A stretch of 45,964 bases of DNA from the NCBI GenBank assembly GCA_012842545.1, contig DUSQ01000062.1, positions 1 to 45,964 on the forward strand, written 5' to 3'. The translations under genes and the position numbers were made by a program. Source of the DNA: Coprothermobacter sp. Its GTDB lineage: Bacteria; Coprothermobacterota; Coprothermobacteria; Coprothermobacterales; Coprothermobacteraceae. The notes under the pieces are model-generated. The model saw only the letters and a list, made by a program, of their open reading frames with translations, ran no database searches and was not told the DNA's origin. This document shows positions 7,601-15,735 of this stretch, one piece after another (the stretch's first letter is position 1; each line of letters starts with the position of its first letter).

Positions 7601-8293
7601 ATGCCTTTGCAAATGTGGTCGCTCTTGGTTCTCTTGACAATTCTTATTATGATCCTTTGGATCGTTCTGCCAGCTGCGGTGAACGTGGAACCCGTGACGG
7701 CTGAAACGGTTCTCATGAGTAAGCCAGCGAAGTTTTGTGAGATAAGCGTGAATGCTGGAGCATGGAATGGAGAGCCTTCCCGAAGTGCTCCTTTCTTAGT
7801 GGAAAAGATGGCAATCCAAGCTGGAGCTAGCGCAACTGTAGCGCTGGCGTTGGGAAATGCTTACAGGAACTGTAACCCGAACAACTTGCCTGCTGAGGTG
7901 TTCATTGGCGTGATCAAGACAGAAAGCAATTTTAATCCTAAGGATGTTTCAAGTGCTGGAGCTAAGGGCATCATGCAGCTGCTTTCAAGTACATTTAGAA
8001 CGTATGTGAAAGCATATCCTTCCCTTCTTAGTAAAGGTGACATTTTTGACCCCTATGAAAATGCCTGCGCTGGTTTACTCTACCTTAATGACAATTACGA
8101 AGCATGGATTGGCCATGTGAAGGACAGGTCCAAGGCCATTGATCTTGCGGTAGCTTCTTACCTTACTGGGGTTACTAAGCTCAAGAATTCTGGTTACAGC
8201 GGTAGAATTTATGATGGAAACAATTATGTGAGCAACTACCTAAGTAAGGTTAAGACTTATGCAAACAGTGCAATGCAAGCAACAACACGATGA
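7601..8293 (+). CDS. Lytic transglycosylase, SLT family, membrane-anchored
   Basis: 230 residues. A hydrophobic N-terminus (LLVLLTILIMILWIVLPAAV) acts as signal anchor or signal peptide. The SLT/goose-lysozyme-type domain covers ~95-225: VIKTESNFNP contains the catalytic Glu108, followed by AGAKGIMQLL and the ENACAGLLYL helix. Such enzymes cleave the MurNAc-GlcNAc bond of peptidoglycan to give 1,6-anhydro ends, for wall remodelling. The ATG is preceded by GAGGAGGT. Its stop overlaps the uvrC ATG by 4 nt, so it shares a transcript with a DNA-repair gene; this looks like packing rather than a functional link. Confidence 0.9.
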   Translation: MPLQMWSLLVLLTILIMILWIVLPAAVNVEPVTAETVLMSKPAKFCEISVNAGAWNGEPSRSAPFLVEKMAIQAGASATVALALGNAYRNCNPNNLPAEVFIGVIKTESNFNPKDVSSAGAKGIMQLLSSTFRTYVKAYPSLLSKGDIFDPYENACAGLLYLNDNYEAWIGHVKDRSKAIDLAVASYLTGVTKLKNSGYSGRIYDGNNYVSNYLSKVKTYANSAMQATTR

Positions 8294-10077
8294 CACTAAG
8301 AGAATCCATTGAGCAAGCACCGCACAGTCCAGGTGTCTACCTCTTTTATGGGGACTCTGGGCAGGTTATTTACGTTGGGAAGGCTGCTGATCTACACAAT
8401 CGCCTGGCTGACTACGTGCGTAGCCAGCCAGGTCAGAAAGAACATCTCATAGTTAGTAATGCATCCAAAGTCAGTTGGGTCATCGTTGCCAACGAAAGGC
8501 AGTCTCTTGAGTTGGAAGAAACACTTATTAAGAAATATGCTCCACCTTACAACGTTCTTTTAAAAGATGGAAAGGGGTACAGCTATTTACGCATTGACCT
8601 AAGCCAGGAGTATCCAGCTGTTGAGATTGTACGTATAAAGCAGAGAAAAACAAAGCCAGGACAATTATTGTTTGGACCGTTCGTTCCGCTTCGTGTACCC
8701 GATATGCCTGGCAAAGTGCGGGGCGACCTTAAGAACTTAATGCAAATAGCTGAAGAAGTTTTCGGGATTAGGTCCTGCAAAGGACCTCTTAAAAAAAGGA
8801 CCCGTCCTTGTGTTTATTATGAGATTGGCAGGTGTTCCGGCACATGTATAGGGAGTATAAGTTCTCAGGAGTACAAAGATCGTGTCCAATTGTTTATAAA
8901 GTTTCTAAGAGGGGATACCAAAGAAGTTGAGAATCGTATTACTAAGATGATGAAGGAAGAAGCTGATAATCTGAATTTCGAAAGAGCAGCTGAACTTCGC
9001 GATCTTCTGTACACCGTACGAAGAATTGGAATGCAAAGAGAAGCAAATGTTGACGGTAGCGCGGATCTAATCGCCTTTGCATTGAAAGAGGATTTGGCCT
9101 CTGGTTTTGTGGTCTCTGTTAGAGACGGGATGATAACCAATGTGTTTGGGCTAAAGTACTCTTCAGGCGCTTATATCGCACCTGGAGAAATCATGGAGAG
9201 CTTTTTCCGAGATTATGTAAGGCTTTACCATGAGGAAGGCATCGTTGTCTATGTGAAAGACGACGTAGCTGGAGTATTGGAATCCTTAGGAGATTTGCAC
9301 AACGTTCGGGTAGAAGCTGTGCCAGGGGGCTGGGAAGCCTTGCTCAAGGTTGCTGAAGAGAATGCTGAGAGCCTATTAGAAAGAGACGAGGGAGCTGAAA
9401 GGGTTAAACGTGGACTGCTGCGAATAAAAGAAGTGCTTCGCTTAGAGCACATTCCTACACGAATTGAAGGGTTCGATATGGCACAACTTTTTGGCTCTGA
9501 GCGTGTAGGCGGCAAGGTGGCTTACGTTAATGGTCAGTTTTACACCCCGTGGTACAGGCACTATCGCATAAAAGGTTCTTACAAAGACGATTTTTCCTTC
9601 ATGTACGAGGTGGTAATTAGGCGTTTACAAGACGAGAAAACAGGATTGCCTGATCTCATGCTCATAGACGGAGGTAGGCAACATCTCATGGTTGTTAAGC
9701 AAGCCATGGAGCAAGTTGGTGTGAGTGTGCCTGCAGTTGCCATGGCGAAGCCCGATGACAGATTGTTTGTGACTTGGAAAGAGGACCCCATCTATTTGCC
9801 ACCAGAAGATGTCGGGAAACAAATACTTCAAACCATAAGGAACGAGGCTCACAGGTGGGTTAATTCATACCACCGAAAACTACGAGAGGATTTCGGCGAT
9901 ATATTGCTAAGTGTACCTGGCATAGGTAAGGCTAGGAGACGCAAACTCATTGACACTTTCGGTGGTATGGTGGGTCTACAGGCTGCCAGTGTTGAAGAAC
10001 TTGCAGAAAAAGGCGGCCTGCCGCCCAAGGTTGCGCAGGAGTTGTACAAAGCACTACATCCTGAAGATGTGGGGTAG
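8290..10077 (+). CDS. uvrC: UvrABC system protein C (excinuclease subunit)
   Basis: 595 residues, a normal full-length UvrC. In order: GIY-YIG nuclease domain (GVYLFYGDSGQVIYVGK, ~14-90) for the 3' incision; a cysteine cluster C-X10-C-X7-C-X3-C around residues 160-185, which in characterised UvrC proteins binds an iron-sulfur cluster; UVR motif (NFERAAELRDLL, ~230) for UvrB contact; RNase H-like endonuclease domain with EGFDMAQLFG and LMLIDGGRQHL for the 5' incision; and a C-terminal helix-hairpin-helix (VPGIGKARRRKLI). It acts in nucleotide excision repair with UvrA/UvrB, neither of which is in this window. Confidence 0.97.
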   Translation: MTLRESIEQAPHSPGVYLFYGDSGQVIYVGKAADLHNRLADYVRSQPGQKEHLIVSNASKVSWVIVANERQSLELEETLIKKYAPPYNVLLKDGKGYSYLRIDLSQEYPAVEIVRIKQRKTKPGQLLFGPFVPLRVPDMPGKVRGDLKNLMQIAEEVFGIRSCKGPLKKRTRPCVYYEIGRCSGTCIGSISSQEYKDRVQLFIKFLRGDTKEVENRITKMMKEEADNLNFERAAELRDLLYTVRRIGMQREANVDGSADLIAFALKEDLASGFVVSVRDGMITNVFGLKYSSGAYIAPGEIMESFFRDYVRLYHEEGIVVYVKDDVAGVLESLGDLHNVRVEAVPGGWEALLKVAEENAESLLERDEGAERVKRGLLRIKEVLRLEHIPTRIEGFDMAQLFGSERVGGKVAYVNGQFYTPWYRHYRIKGSYKDDFSFMYEVVIRRLQDEKTGLPDLMLIDGGRQHLMVVKQAMEQVGVSVPAVAMAKPDDRLFVTWKEDPIYLPPEDVGKQILQTIRNEAHRWVNSYHRKLREDFGDILLSVPGIGKARRRKLIDTFGGMVGLQAASVEELAEKGGLPPKVAQELYKALHPEDVG

Positions 10078-10087
10078 AATTTAATCC

Positions 10088-11980
10088 ATGAGAAAGTTTT
10101 TAGCATCTGTTCTGATGTTGCTGATAATACTGTCCGTTGCTGTCCAAGGACAAACATCCATGGAACAAAGATGGTTTAATTACCTCCCTTACGACTATGT
10201 TTACGCGGCTTTTTCCACAGGAGAAAAGCTGGGCTATGTAAGCACGGACTTAGTTGGTGTTTTACCTACAGGAGCCACTGTTTCAGTTGCATCAGACATG
10301 ATCTCCTTTTCTTTCGCAGCATCCACCTTATTCGTCCAAGACACGTCTGGAAATGTTAAATACTTCGCCAATGGTCAGTGGACAAATGTCGGTATTTACA
10401 ATGGCATGGCTTCCTATGAGGACAACCTTTGGCTGTGGAAGGGAAACAGTGTGAGTTTAGTAGATAGGACTTCTAAGGACGTAAAGTTTTTTGCTTCAGT
10501 TCCTGGCGACGTCACATATGTTAGTGGTTTACCAGCCAAGGCAGTGGTTTCTACTAATTCTGGTGTTTATAGGTGCGGGGGGAGTTCCTGCGAGCAGGTT
10601 GATCTACGCTCATGTGACAGAGCATGGGAATTGAAGAATGGTAGTGTTGCTTGCTTGAGGGGAAACGTACTAAGTTGGGAACAACAGTTCTTTGACAATG
10701 TTTCTGCTGCTTCTTTTTCGGGTGGTTTACTGTATTTTTTGCAAGGTGAGAAGCTGTATGCTTTGGAATCTTCTGCAACGCAGATATCTAAAGTTGCAGC
10801 TAACTCCGTACTCAGCGGAGATTTTCTTATCACCCCTGCTGGTGCCTACAAACTAAAAGAGCAGACTCTTCAAAAGGTGTCCGGCAGCGTTAGACTACCG
10901 CTCTTGGGTAGTATTAGTCCTGGTCCTACATTCATTTCTGATAATTATCGGCTGGTGTTCTCTGATAAAGGTTGGAGTGAGGAAATTGAAGAGCTTGGCG
11001 GACTAAAGAAAAGTGGATTGCTAACATGGGAAGCGGGTGGTCATGCCTACTCGTGGAATGAAGTGTCTAGAACGGTCAGAGGCGCTATTTTGGATGGCTT
11101 CGGTGACAATCAAGAAGGATATCTGTTAGTGTCAAACGCGGACAACATGGGACGCAAAAGCGTCTTGGTGATAGATGCTGTTACAGGCAAACCACTTGTT
11201 AGTATTGCAGGTAAGCCCATTGTATCCTATGGGTACACAGGGGAGGGTTACTACGTATCTACTCCCAGTGAAATAAAGCTTCTTTCTCTGGGTATTGTTT
11301 CCAGTGTAGAAACTAAAGTGCCACCGCAGGACGTGGTTAAGTGGAATGGCTCTTTGTACTACAGCTATGGAAATTATTTACTTGGTCCCCTGGTTTTCAA
11401 GTTTCCAGATCCCATAAGACAGCTTGTGCCTTCAGAAAAGGGCGTCTTAGTCGTTACAGCGTCCTCCTTGTATCTTGTGTCCAATGATATCAAGGATTTA
11501 GGCCAGGCATTCCCGAATTACCCAGCTGACAAAGTGCTCGACGTGGCCATTGAAGGAGAACAGGTTTTCTTACTTGCTACTGATGGTATTTACACATTGC
11601 TTCCACAGGTTCATGTGGTGTTTTATGTGGGTAGGAATACATACAGCATCAACGGCGTTGAGAAGGCCATGGATGTGACTGCTACCATTATTAACAGCAG
11701 GACCATGGTTCCCATAAGAGTGGTTTCTGAAGCCTTTGGCTACAATGTTCAGTGGGACGATAGTCAAAAGAAAGTAACCATTACTGGACTGGGTCATACC
11801 ATAGAGCTATTCAACGGAAAGTCTACGGCTTTCGTTGATGGTGCACCCATGAACATTGATGCTCCGCCTAAAATCGTACAAGACACGATGTTAGTCCCTG
11901 TAAGGTTCATTGTTGAATCTATGGGGCTGAACGTATTATGGGATGCAGATACTAGAAAGGTGGAAATAACGCTTCCATGA
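10088..11980 (+). CDS. Secreted protein with C-terminal copper amine oxidase N-domain-like (stalk) region
   Basis: 630 residues. An N-terminal signal peptide (KFLASVLMLLIILSVAVQG) is followed by about 480 residues of short beta-strand blocks, suggestive of a propeller (for example GVLVVTASSLYLVSNDI and GEQVFLLATDGIYTL). The last ~120 residues are a stalk domain of the copper amine oxidase N-terminal type: RTMVPIRVVSEAFGYNVQWD and TMLVPVRFIVESMGLNVLWD, each ending KVxIT. Such domains are common on surface proteins of Gram-positive and thermophilic fermenters and mediate wall or surface association; they have no oxidase activity. The role of the front half is unknown. It starts 10 nt after uvrC and overlaps the kinase by 4 nt. 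Confidence 0.75.
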   Translation: MRKFLASVLMLLIILSVAVQGQTSMEQRWFNYLPYDYVYAAFSTGEKLGYVSTDLVGVLPTGATVSVASDMISFSFAASTLFVQDTSGNVKYFANGQWTNVGIYNGMASYEDNLWLWKGNSVSLVDRTSKDVKFFASVPGDVTYVSGLPAKAVVSTNSGVYRCGGSSCEQVDLRSCDRAWELKNGSVACLRGNVLSWEQQFFDNVSAASFSGGLLYFLQGEKLYALESSATQISKVAANSVLSGDFLITPAGAYKLKEQTLQKVSGSVRLPLLGSISPGPTFISDNYRLVFSDKGWSEEIEELGGLKKSGLLTWEAGGHAYSWNEVSRTVRGAILDGFGDNQEGYLLVSNADNMGRKSVLVIDAVTGKPLVSIAGKPIVSYGYTGEGYYVSTPSEIKLLSLGIVSSVETKVPPQDVVKWNGSLYYSYGNYLLGPLVFKFPDPIRQLVPSEKGVLVVTASSLYLVSNDIKDLGQAFPNYPADKVLDVAIEGEQVFLLATDGIYTLLPQVHVVFYVGRNTYSINGVEKAMDVTATIINSRTMVPIRVVSEAFGYNVQWDDSQKKVTITGLGHTIELFNGKSTAFVDGAPMNIDAPPKIVQDTMLVPVRFIVESMGLNVLWDADTRKVEITLP

Positions 11981-12900
11981 AGGTTCTAGTAGTAGGTTTG
12001 AGTCCCGCTTTGGACCAAGTACTGGTTTTGGGTGAGTCAGTTGAAGAGGGCAAAATATTCCGCCCAAACAGGCGCTATAGAAGTGCTGGGAGCAAATCTC
12101 TAAATGTGGCAAGGTTCCTATCCAGGCTGGGGCATGAAGTTCATCTAATTGGTTTCTTTGGTGATTACATTGGCCAGTGGCTGTTAAGTCAGTGCTGTGC
12201 TGAAGGTGTGAATGTGGTTCCCATTCATTGCAATGACGATAACAGAATTAACACAACGGTTATTGGGTTGGGCAAAGAGTATGTCATATCTGATAGGTGG
12301 CAGGAGATTTCCAGTGATGAGCTGACTGCTTTTCAGAAAACGTACGGAGACCTGGTGGACAGTTTTCCATTTGTCATATTTGCAGGGTCTGTAGCTAAGG
12401 GCGTGGATCTGGTTAGTTACGAAAACATGATAGCCACTGCGAAAGAAGCGGGAGCTAACATCATAGTGGATGCCAAGCCGAGTTTCCTTAAAGTTGCCTT
12501 GCCTTATGCATGGCTCATAAAAGTCAATCAGTTCGAAGCTCAGGGTCTGAATGTGGAGCAATTCAGAGGAAATCTGGGAGTGACTTGCGAGAGGTCGGGT
12601 GCTTTCTTTAGGAGTGCAGACGGCTTTACATTCAAAGCTGAACTTCCACAAGTGCCGTGTATTAATTCTGTTGGAGCTGGTGATGTTTTTCTTTCCTATT
12701 TGTTACATGTTTATTGGGCTGGCCAAGATTGGAGAGAGGCGTTGCTTGTAAGTTCGGCTGCCGCTAGCAGCAGTGTGGCAACGGAAGCCATAGGCGAGAT
12801 TGACGTCCGCTTATTCGAAGAACTGAAAAGATCTGTCTCTATTAAGGAGGTGGGTCTCGGTGGCTTTAGTGAAGGTTCATTTTATGGGCGGTTTTGCTGA
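11977..12900 (+). CDS. PfkB-family sugar kinase, 1-phosphofructokinase/tagatose-6-phosphate kinase type
   Basis: 307 residues. The ribokinase-like fold of the FruK/LacC branch is visible: TLNPALD-type start seen as GLSPALDQVL, the substrate loop RRYRSAGSKSLNVARFLSRL (family consensus GGKGxNVA, here AGSKSLNVA), VDAKPS, IKVNQFEA, and the catalytic anion hole with base NSVGAGD (Asp236). The family phosphorylates fructose-1-phosphate or a similar sugar phosphate. The altered substrate loop (S for G) leaves the exact substrate open. No PTS or other sugar genes adjoin it. ATGA overlap with the upstream gene and a 41-nt overlap with the MoaD-like gene suggest co-transcription. Confidence 0.85.
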   Translation: MKVLVVGLSPALDQVLVLGESVEEGKIFRPNRRYRSAGSKSLNVARFLSRLGHEVHLIGFFGDYIGQWLLSQCCAEGVNVVPIHCNDDNRINTTVIGLGKEYVISDRWQEISSDELTAFQKTYGDLVDSFPFVIFAGSVAKGVDLVSYENMIATAKEAGANIIVDAKPSFLKVALPYAWLIKVNQFEAQGLNVEQFRGNLGVTCERSGAFFRSADGFTFKAELPQVPCINSVGAGDVFLSYLLHVYWAGQDWREALLVSSAAASSSVATEAIGEIDVRLFEELKRSVSIKEVGLGGFSEGSFYGRFC

Positions 12901-13120
12901 GCTTGGCTGTGGTGATTTAGAATTAGAAGCTTCTGATTACACCGATTTGGTTTTAAAAGTGGCTCATAATTGTCCAGGTTTATCCAAGTTTCTGCTAGAT
13001 GGGCCTGAGCATATTAAGTCCGATTTCCTCGCTTTTTGCCGAGGGAGAGTTATTTCGGATCCTTGTTTTGTCTTTAAGGACGGTGATGAGGTCGCTTTTT
13101 ATCCCCCTGTGACTTGGTAG
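12860..13120 (+). CDS. MoaD/ThiS-like beta-grasp protein lacking the terminal Gly-Gly
   Basis: 86 residues with a MoaD-type pattern: a VKVHFMGGFAEL first strand, a DLVLKVAHNCPGL helix, and the C-terminal DGDEVAFYPPV motif that in MoaD leads into SGG. Here the chain ends PPVTW, so the diglycine needed for adenylation and thiocarboxylation in MoaD and ThiS is absent. The GTG start has AGGAGGT at 12845-12851, 8 nt upstream, inside the kinase gene. No moaE or moeB partner is adjacent, but a molybdopterin oxidoreductase lies 31 kb away. It is either a sulfur carrier repurposed for binding or a product shortened by a recent mutation. Dropping one T in ACTTGG gives PPVTGSG and still no GG. Confidence 0.75.
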   Translation: MALVKVHFMGGFAELGCGDLELEASDYTDLVLKVAHNCPGLSKFLLDGPEHIKSDFLAFCRGRVISDPCFVFKDGDEVAFYPPVTW

Positions 13121-13148
13121 TGGTTTGTATTTTTTTGACTGGTTTTTT

Positions 13149-13154
13149 TATGAT
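13149..13154 (+). promoter_or_regulatory. -10-like element 11 nt before the start of the 13166 gene
   Basis: TATGAT lies 11 nt upstream of the ATG, with TTGTAT (13125-13130) 18 nt further upstream as a possible -35. There is no purine-rich ribosome site between them and the ATG, so the message would have a leader of about 5 nt or less. Confidence 0.4.
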
Positions 13155-13165
13155 AAACTTAATAC

Positions 13166-14482
13166 ATGGAATTGTCGGTTGAATCTTTACTAAATAACTG
13201 GAAAAATCGTAAGGACGAATTTAAGAAGTCCTTTGTGAAACCTAAGGATGAGTACATAGGAGCTCTACACCTTGGTGAAGCCGTTGGTGATAGGGATTTA
13301 GAGCCACGCTTCGAGGCACTATTGTCCTTACTTGCTAACTACGGGTTAGTGGACATACCGGATCCGGTTCTGAATAAAATAGTAGAACTAATAAAGCAAA
13401 TTTGGAAGCGCCAAGCCGTGCTTGGTATGACTGCTGGTGTTGCCTACATTCACTCTTTAGTGGAAGATCTAAGGCTCATAAGAGCCAAAAATGACGCTGA
13501 GGCCATTTTTGGTGAAGACTCGGATCTGGTTTTGCTTTACTCGCTTATGGATTTGCTTAATAGGAGACGACACGAGGCTGGAAAGGTTTTTTCAGCCATA
13601 CAGAAATACGACTGGAAAATGAAAATTGGTCCACTATTAATTGCATTAGCACAGTTTCTTCCAGTCTCCAGGTTGGAAGAATTGATAGATTTTGCTACCA
13701 ATAAGGACTTAATTTCAGCAAAGGATTTAGCGGATCTGTATTTGGTTGTATACAAAAGAACTTCCGATGCCACATTTTTAAGAAGAGCATTTAGGGTCTA
13801 CCTTGATGTAGATGAGGAAAAAGCTTTAGAGGTTTTTAAGGAACTTCTTTCAGTTAGTGACGACCTCCGGGACGTCTATGGAGAATTGGAGAGTGTCAAG
13901 AGTCCTGCCAGGTTTAACCTTTTTGTTGCTCTGATAACCGAGGCAGTAAAAAGAAAGGATTTCGATTTCGCTAAAGAGGTTCTTTTGGAAAGAGAGGGGC
14001 ATGCTCTTACTGTGAAGCATGCTCAGGCTTTGGGACGAGAACTCGGATCGAAATTTCCAAAAGCCGCCTTGGAATTGTTAAAAGAATTGCCTGGTGAAAA
14101 CGGACTTTATGCATTGCTAGGCATTTTGTCGGGAACAAAAGACTTAGATGTGGCCATAGCCACCATGGAGCATGTGCTTGAGAGACTTAAGACATACTCC
14201 GGAGATACCCTGCTAATTCTTAAACAACTCATAGCAGTCAGCATAAAACTGGACATTTGGGATGAACTTATTTTGTCTGTTCCTGAGAATGCTCCGTGGC
14301 TGGGAGATTTTGAAAATATAATGAGTGATGCTCTAAAAGTGGTACAGGGCTCAGCGGATACGGAAATCCGTTTGGAAAATTTGGGGACTCCTATAAGCGC
14401 TTTGATCCTCCAGCGTATGAAATCAGGAGGGACACGAGTAAATGAATGGTTCGATCCCACTTGGTTTAGTGACGAGGACTGA
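13166..14482 (+). CDS. Predicted all-helical protein, function unknown
   Basis: 438 residues, soluble, no signal peptide or membrane segment. I do not recognise the family. The sequence is almost entirely amphipathic helices with charged ends, including pairs such as LRRAFRVYLDVDEEKALEVF and FDFAKEVLLEREGHALTVKH, which suggest a TPR-like or other helical solenoid scaffold. No catalytic motif is evident. It is transcribed alone, with no Shine-Dalgarno site and a -10-like hexamer just upstream, and ends at a strong bidirectional terminator shared with the ferritin-like gene. Confidence that it is a real gene is high; no function is proposed. Confidence 0.7.
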   Translation: MELSVESLLNNWKNRKDEFKKSFVKPKDEYIGALHLGEAVGDRDLEPRFEALLSLLANYGLVDIPDPVLNKIVELIKQIWKRQAVLGMTAGVAYIHSLVEDLRLIRAKNDAEAIFGEDSDLVLLYSLMDLLNRRRHEAGKVFSAIQKYDWKMKIGPLLIALAQFLPVSRLEELIDFATNKDLISAKDLADLYLVVYKRTSDATFLRRAFRVYLDVDEEKALEVFKELLSVSDDLRDVYGELESVKSPARFNLFVALITEAVKRKDFDFAKEVLLEREGHALTVKHAQALGRELGSKFPKAALELLKELPGENGLYALLGILSGTKDLDVAIATMEHVLERLKTYSGDTLLILKQLIAVSIKLDIWDELILSVPENAPWLGDFENIMSDALKVVQGSADTEIRLENLGTPISALILQRMKSGGTRVNEWFDPTWFSDED

Positions 14483-14514
14483 AAAAGCTTAGTTAGTAAA
14501 TTAAATAATTCAAT

Positions 14515-14548
14515 AACAAAACGCCCCGCTGTTACGGGGCGTTTTGTT
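14515..14548. terminator. Bidirectional intrinsic terminator
   Basis: AACAAAACGCCCC (14515-14527) pairs perfectly with GGGGCGTTTTGTT (14536-14548); G14528-C14535 extends the stem to 14 bp around a 6-nt loop. Runs of T follow on both strands. It separates the converging helical-protein gene and the SOR/ferritin pair. Confidence 0.92.
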
Positions 14549-14562
14549 TACCCATATTTCCG

Positions 14563-15048
14563 CTACAATCCTAAAAGGGTTTCTACTTCCTCCTCGTGTT
14601 CCATCTCTTCTTGCAGTATGTGTCTTATGACGTGAAAAGTCACGGGATCACCATTACCTGCGCGCAGGTAGTCCATGAGCTTCTCGTACACTTCAATGGC
14701 TCCGCGTTCAGCTTCCAAAACAGCCTTCAAAAAGCCCTGCCAATCTGATCTATCAGCGGGATAAGTTATCTTAGGATAATTCGCTTGTTTCAAAATCTCT
14801 TCCCAATCATGAATGGGTTCTCCACCCAACTCCACAATGCGCTCAGCGAGTTCCTTCCGGTGTTCTTCTTCGTCTTCAGCCATCTCTTTAAGCTGATCAG
14901 CAGTTATTTTTCCATCCAGAGTCTTTACTAGTTCAGCTCCCACCTCGTAATAATAATATGCGATCCATTCATCTGCATAAGCCTTGTTTAGTAGGGTAAT
15001 CAGTTCGTCCACGTTTCCTTTTGTGTACTTCCTTGCGTACTCACCCAT
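14563..15048 (-). CDS. Ferritin-like di-iron protein (Dps-like/bacterioferritin-related)
   Basis: 161 residues forming a four-helix bundle with two ExxH motifs: Glu27 in the first helix, E60-x-x-H63 (EEEH), glutamates in LEAERGAIEVYEKL (~112-122), and E148-x-x-H151. This ligand set fits the ferritin/Dps-like group found in anaerobes and archaea that oxidise Fe(II) with peroxide and store iron. No cysteines and no rubredoxin domain are present, so it is not rubrerythrin. It lies 18 nt downstream of the superoxide reductase gene and has a GGAGGT-type site before the ATG. SOR makes peroxide, which this protein could consume together with iron. Confidence 0.85.
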   Translation of the reverse strand: MGEYARKYTKGNVDELITLLNKAYADEWIAYYYYEVGAELVKTLDGKITADQLKEMAEDEEEHRKELAERIVELGGEPIHDWEEILKQANYPKITYPADRSDWQGFLKAVLEAERGAIEVYEKLMDYLRAGNGDPVTFHVIRHILQEEMEHEEEVETLLGL

Positions 15049-15066
15049 GTTTACTAACCTCCTTAA

Positions 15067-15426
15067 CTACTCGCTGACCTTTACCTCTACGGAATTCTCC
15101 CAAAGTCCGTGAATGTTACAATACTCCAGTGCGATTAGCTTTCCACCCTTTTGTAACTTCATGGTAAAAGTGACCTTGGGTTCGGCATAAGTGGGACCAA
15201 GGTCAAAGGTGGCAATGTGAATGGGGTTAAAGGCTCTCCCTTCTTCTTCAAAGAATACCTGGATCCATTTGATGTGATGTTCCACCAGGTTTGGATGTGG
15301 GATGTCTTTCCCTACCTGTACTGTTACCTCAAATGGTTCGTTTGGTTTTACTTCTGCCGGAATTTCAATGTAAGGAGTGTGCTTTTCTGTTTTACTGGTG
15401 TCGTTTTGGACTTCATACGTCTTCAC
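15067..15426 (-). CDS. sorA: Superoxide reductase (neelaredoxin type)
   Basis: 119 residues, a one-iron SOR without the N-terminal desulforedoxin domain. The active-site set is complete: Glu14 and His16 (EKHTPYI), His44 and His50 (IPHPNLVEHH), and Cys103/His106 (YCNIHG). This closely matches the Pyrococcus enzyme, whose ligands are Glu14, His16, His41, His47, Cys111 and His114. It reduces superoxide to hydrogen peroxide without releasing O2, using electrons from rubredoxin or similar. The start is GTG with AAGGAGGGG upstream. It is the first gene of a two-gene unit with the ferritin-like protein, an oxygen-defence pair typical of strict anaerobes. Confidence 0.95.
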   Translation of the reverse strand: MKTYEVQNDTSKTEKHTPYIEIPAEVKPNEPFEVTVQVGKDIPHPNLVEHHIKWIQVFFEEEGRAFNPIHIATFDLGPTYAEPKVTFTMKLQKGGKLIALEYCNIHGLWENSVEVKVSE

Positions 15427-15460
15427 AGACGACCCCTCCTTTTTAAGTGAATCTAAAGAA

Positions 15461-15469
15461 ATATTACCA
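15461..15469 (-). promoter_or_regulatory. Extended -10 promoter for superoxide reductase
   Basis: The minus strand reads TGGTAATAT, an extended -10 (TGN plus TAATAT), about 35 nt ahead of the GTG start of the SOR gene. TTGAAT lies 19 nt further upstream as a poor -35. No obvious repressor palindrome overlaps it. Confidence 0.45.
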
Positions 15470-15567
15470 TAAACAAAAATGATCTATTCAAAGCAACTAA
15501 AGAGGCTCATTTTGGGTATATGAATAGTAGGAATGAATTGTTCGTCAAAATATGTGGAGGTGATGTT

Positions 15568-15669
15568 ATGAGTGGAATCTGGACACTTTGGATTTTGGAA
15601 TTAATGCTAAGTATGGTATGGTTTGTGTTGATAAATTATTCACCGAGCATGGTGGAGCAAGAATGGTAA
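15568..15669 (+). CDS. 33-residue hydrophobic membrane peptide
   Basis: ATG 15568 to TAA 15667-15669 encodes 33 residues with one membrane helix (LWILELMLSMVWFVLINYS) and a short acidic tail (SMVEQEW). A strong GGAGGTGA at 15556-15563 is correctly spaced, which for so short a frame is good evidence of translation. It lies 66 nt before the adaptor lipoprotein of the MacAB-type system and may be its accessory subunit, or may simply use its own promoter. I do not recognise the family; small single-helix subunits of transporters and oxidases look like this. Confidence 0.6.
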   Translation: MSGIWTLWILELMLSMVWFVLINYSPSMVEQEW

Positions 15670-15735
15670 ATGATCTCAGGAGTTTATTTATTTTTTTAAG
15701 AATTCATGCTTAGAAGGGATCTTGGGGAGGTAAAT

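Noticed and set aside
13135..13159. TTGACT with TAAACT as promoter of the 13166 gene
   Set aside because: The spacing is only 13 nt, too short for a sigma-70-type promoter. TATGAT with TTGTAT at 18 nt fits better.
13110..13165. Possible frameshifted extension of the MoaD-like gene restoring Gly-Gly
   Set aside because: Removing one T gives a sequence ending GSG and then unrelated residues, not the family's GG end, so a simple frameshift is not supported.
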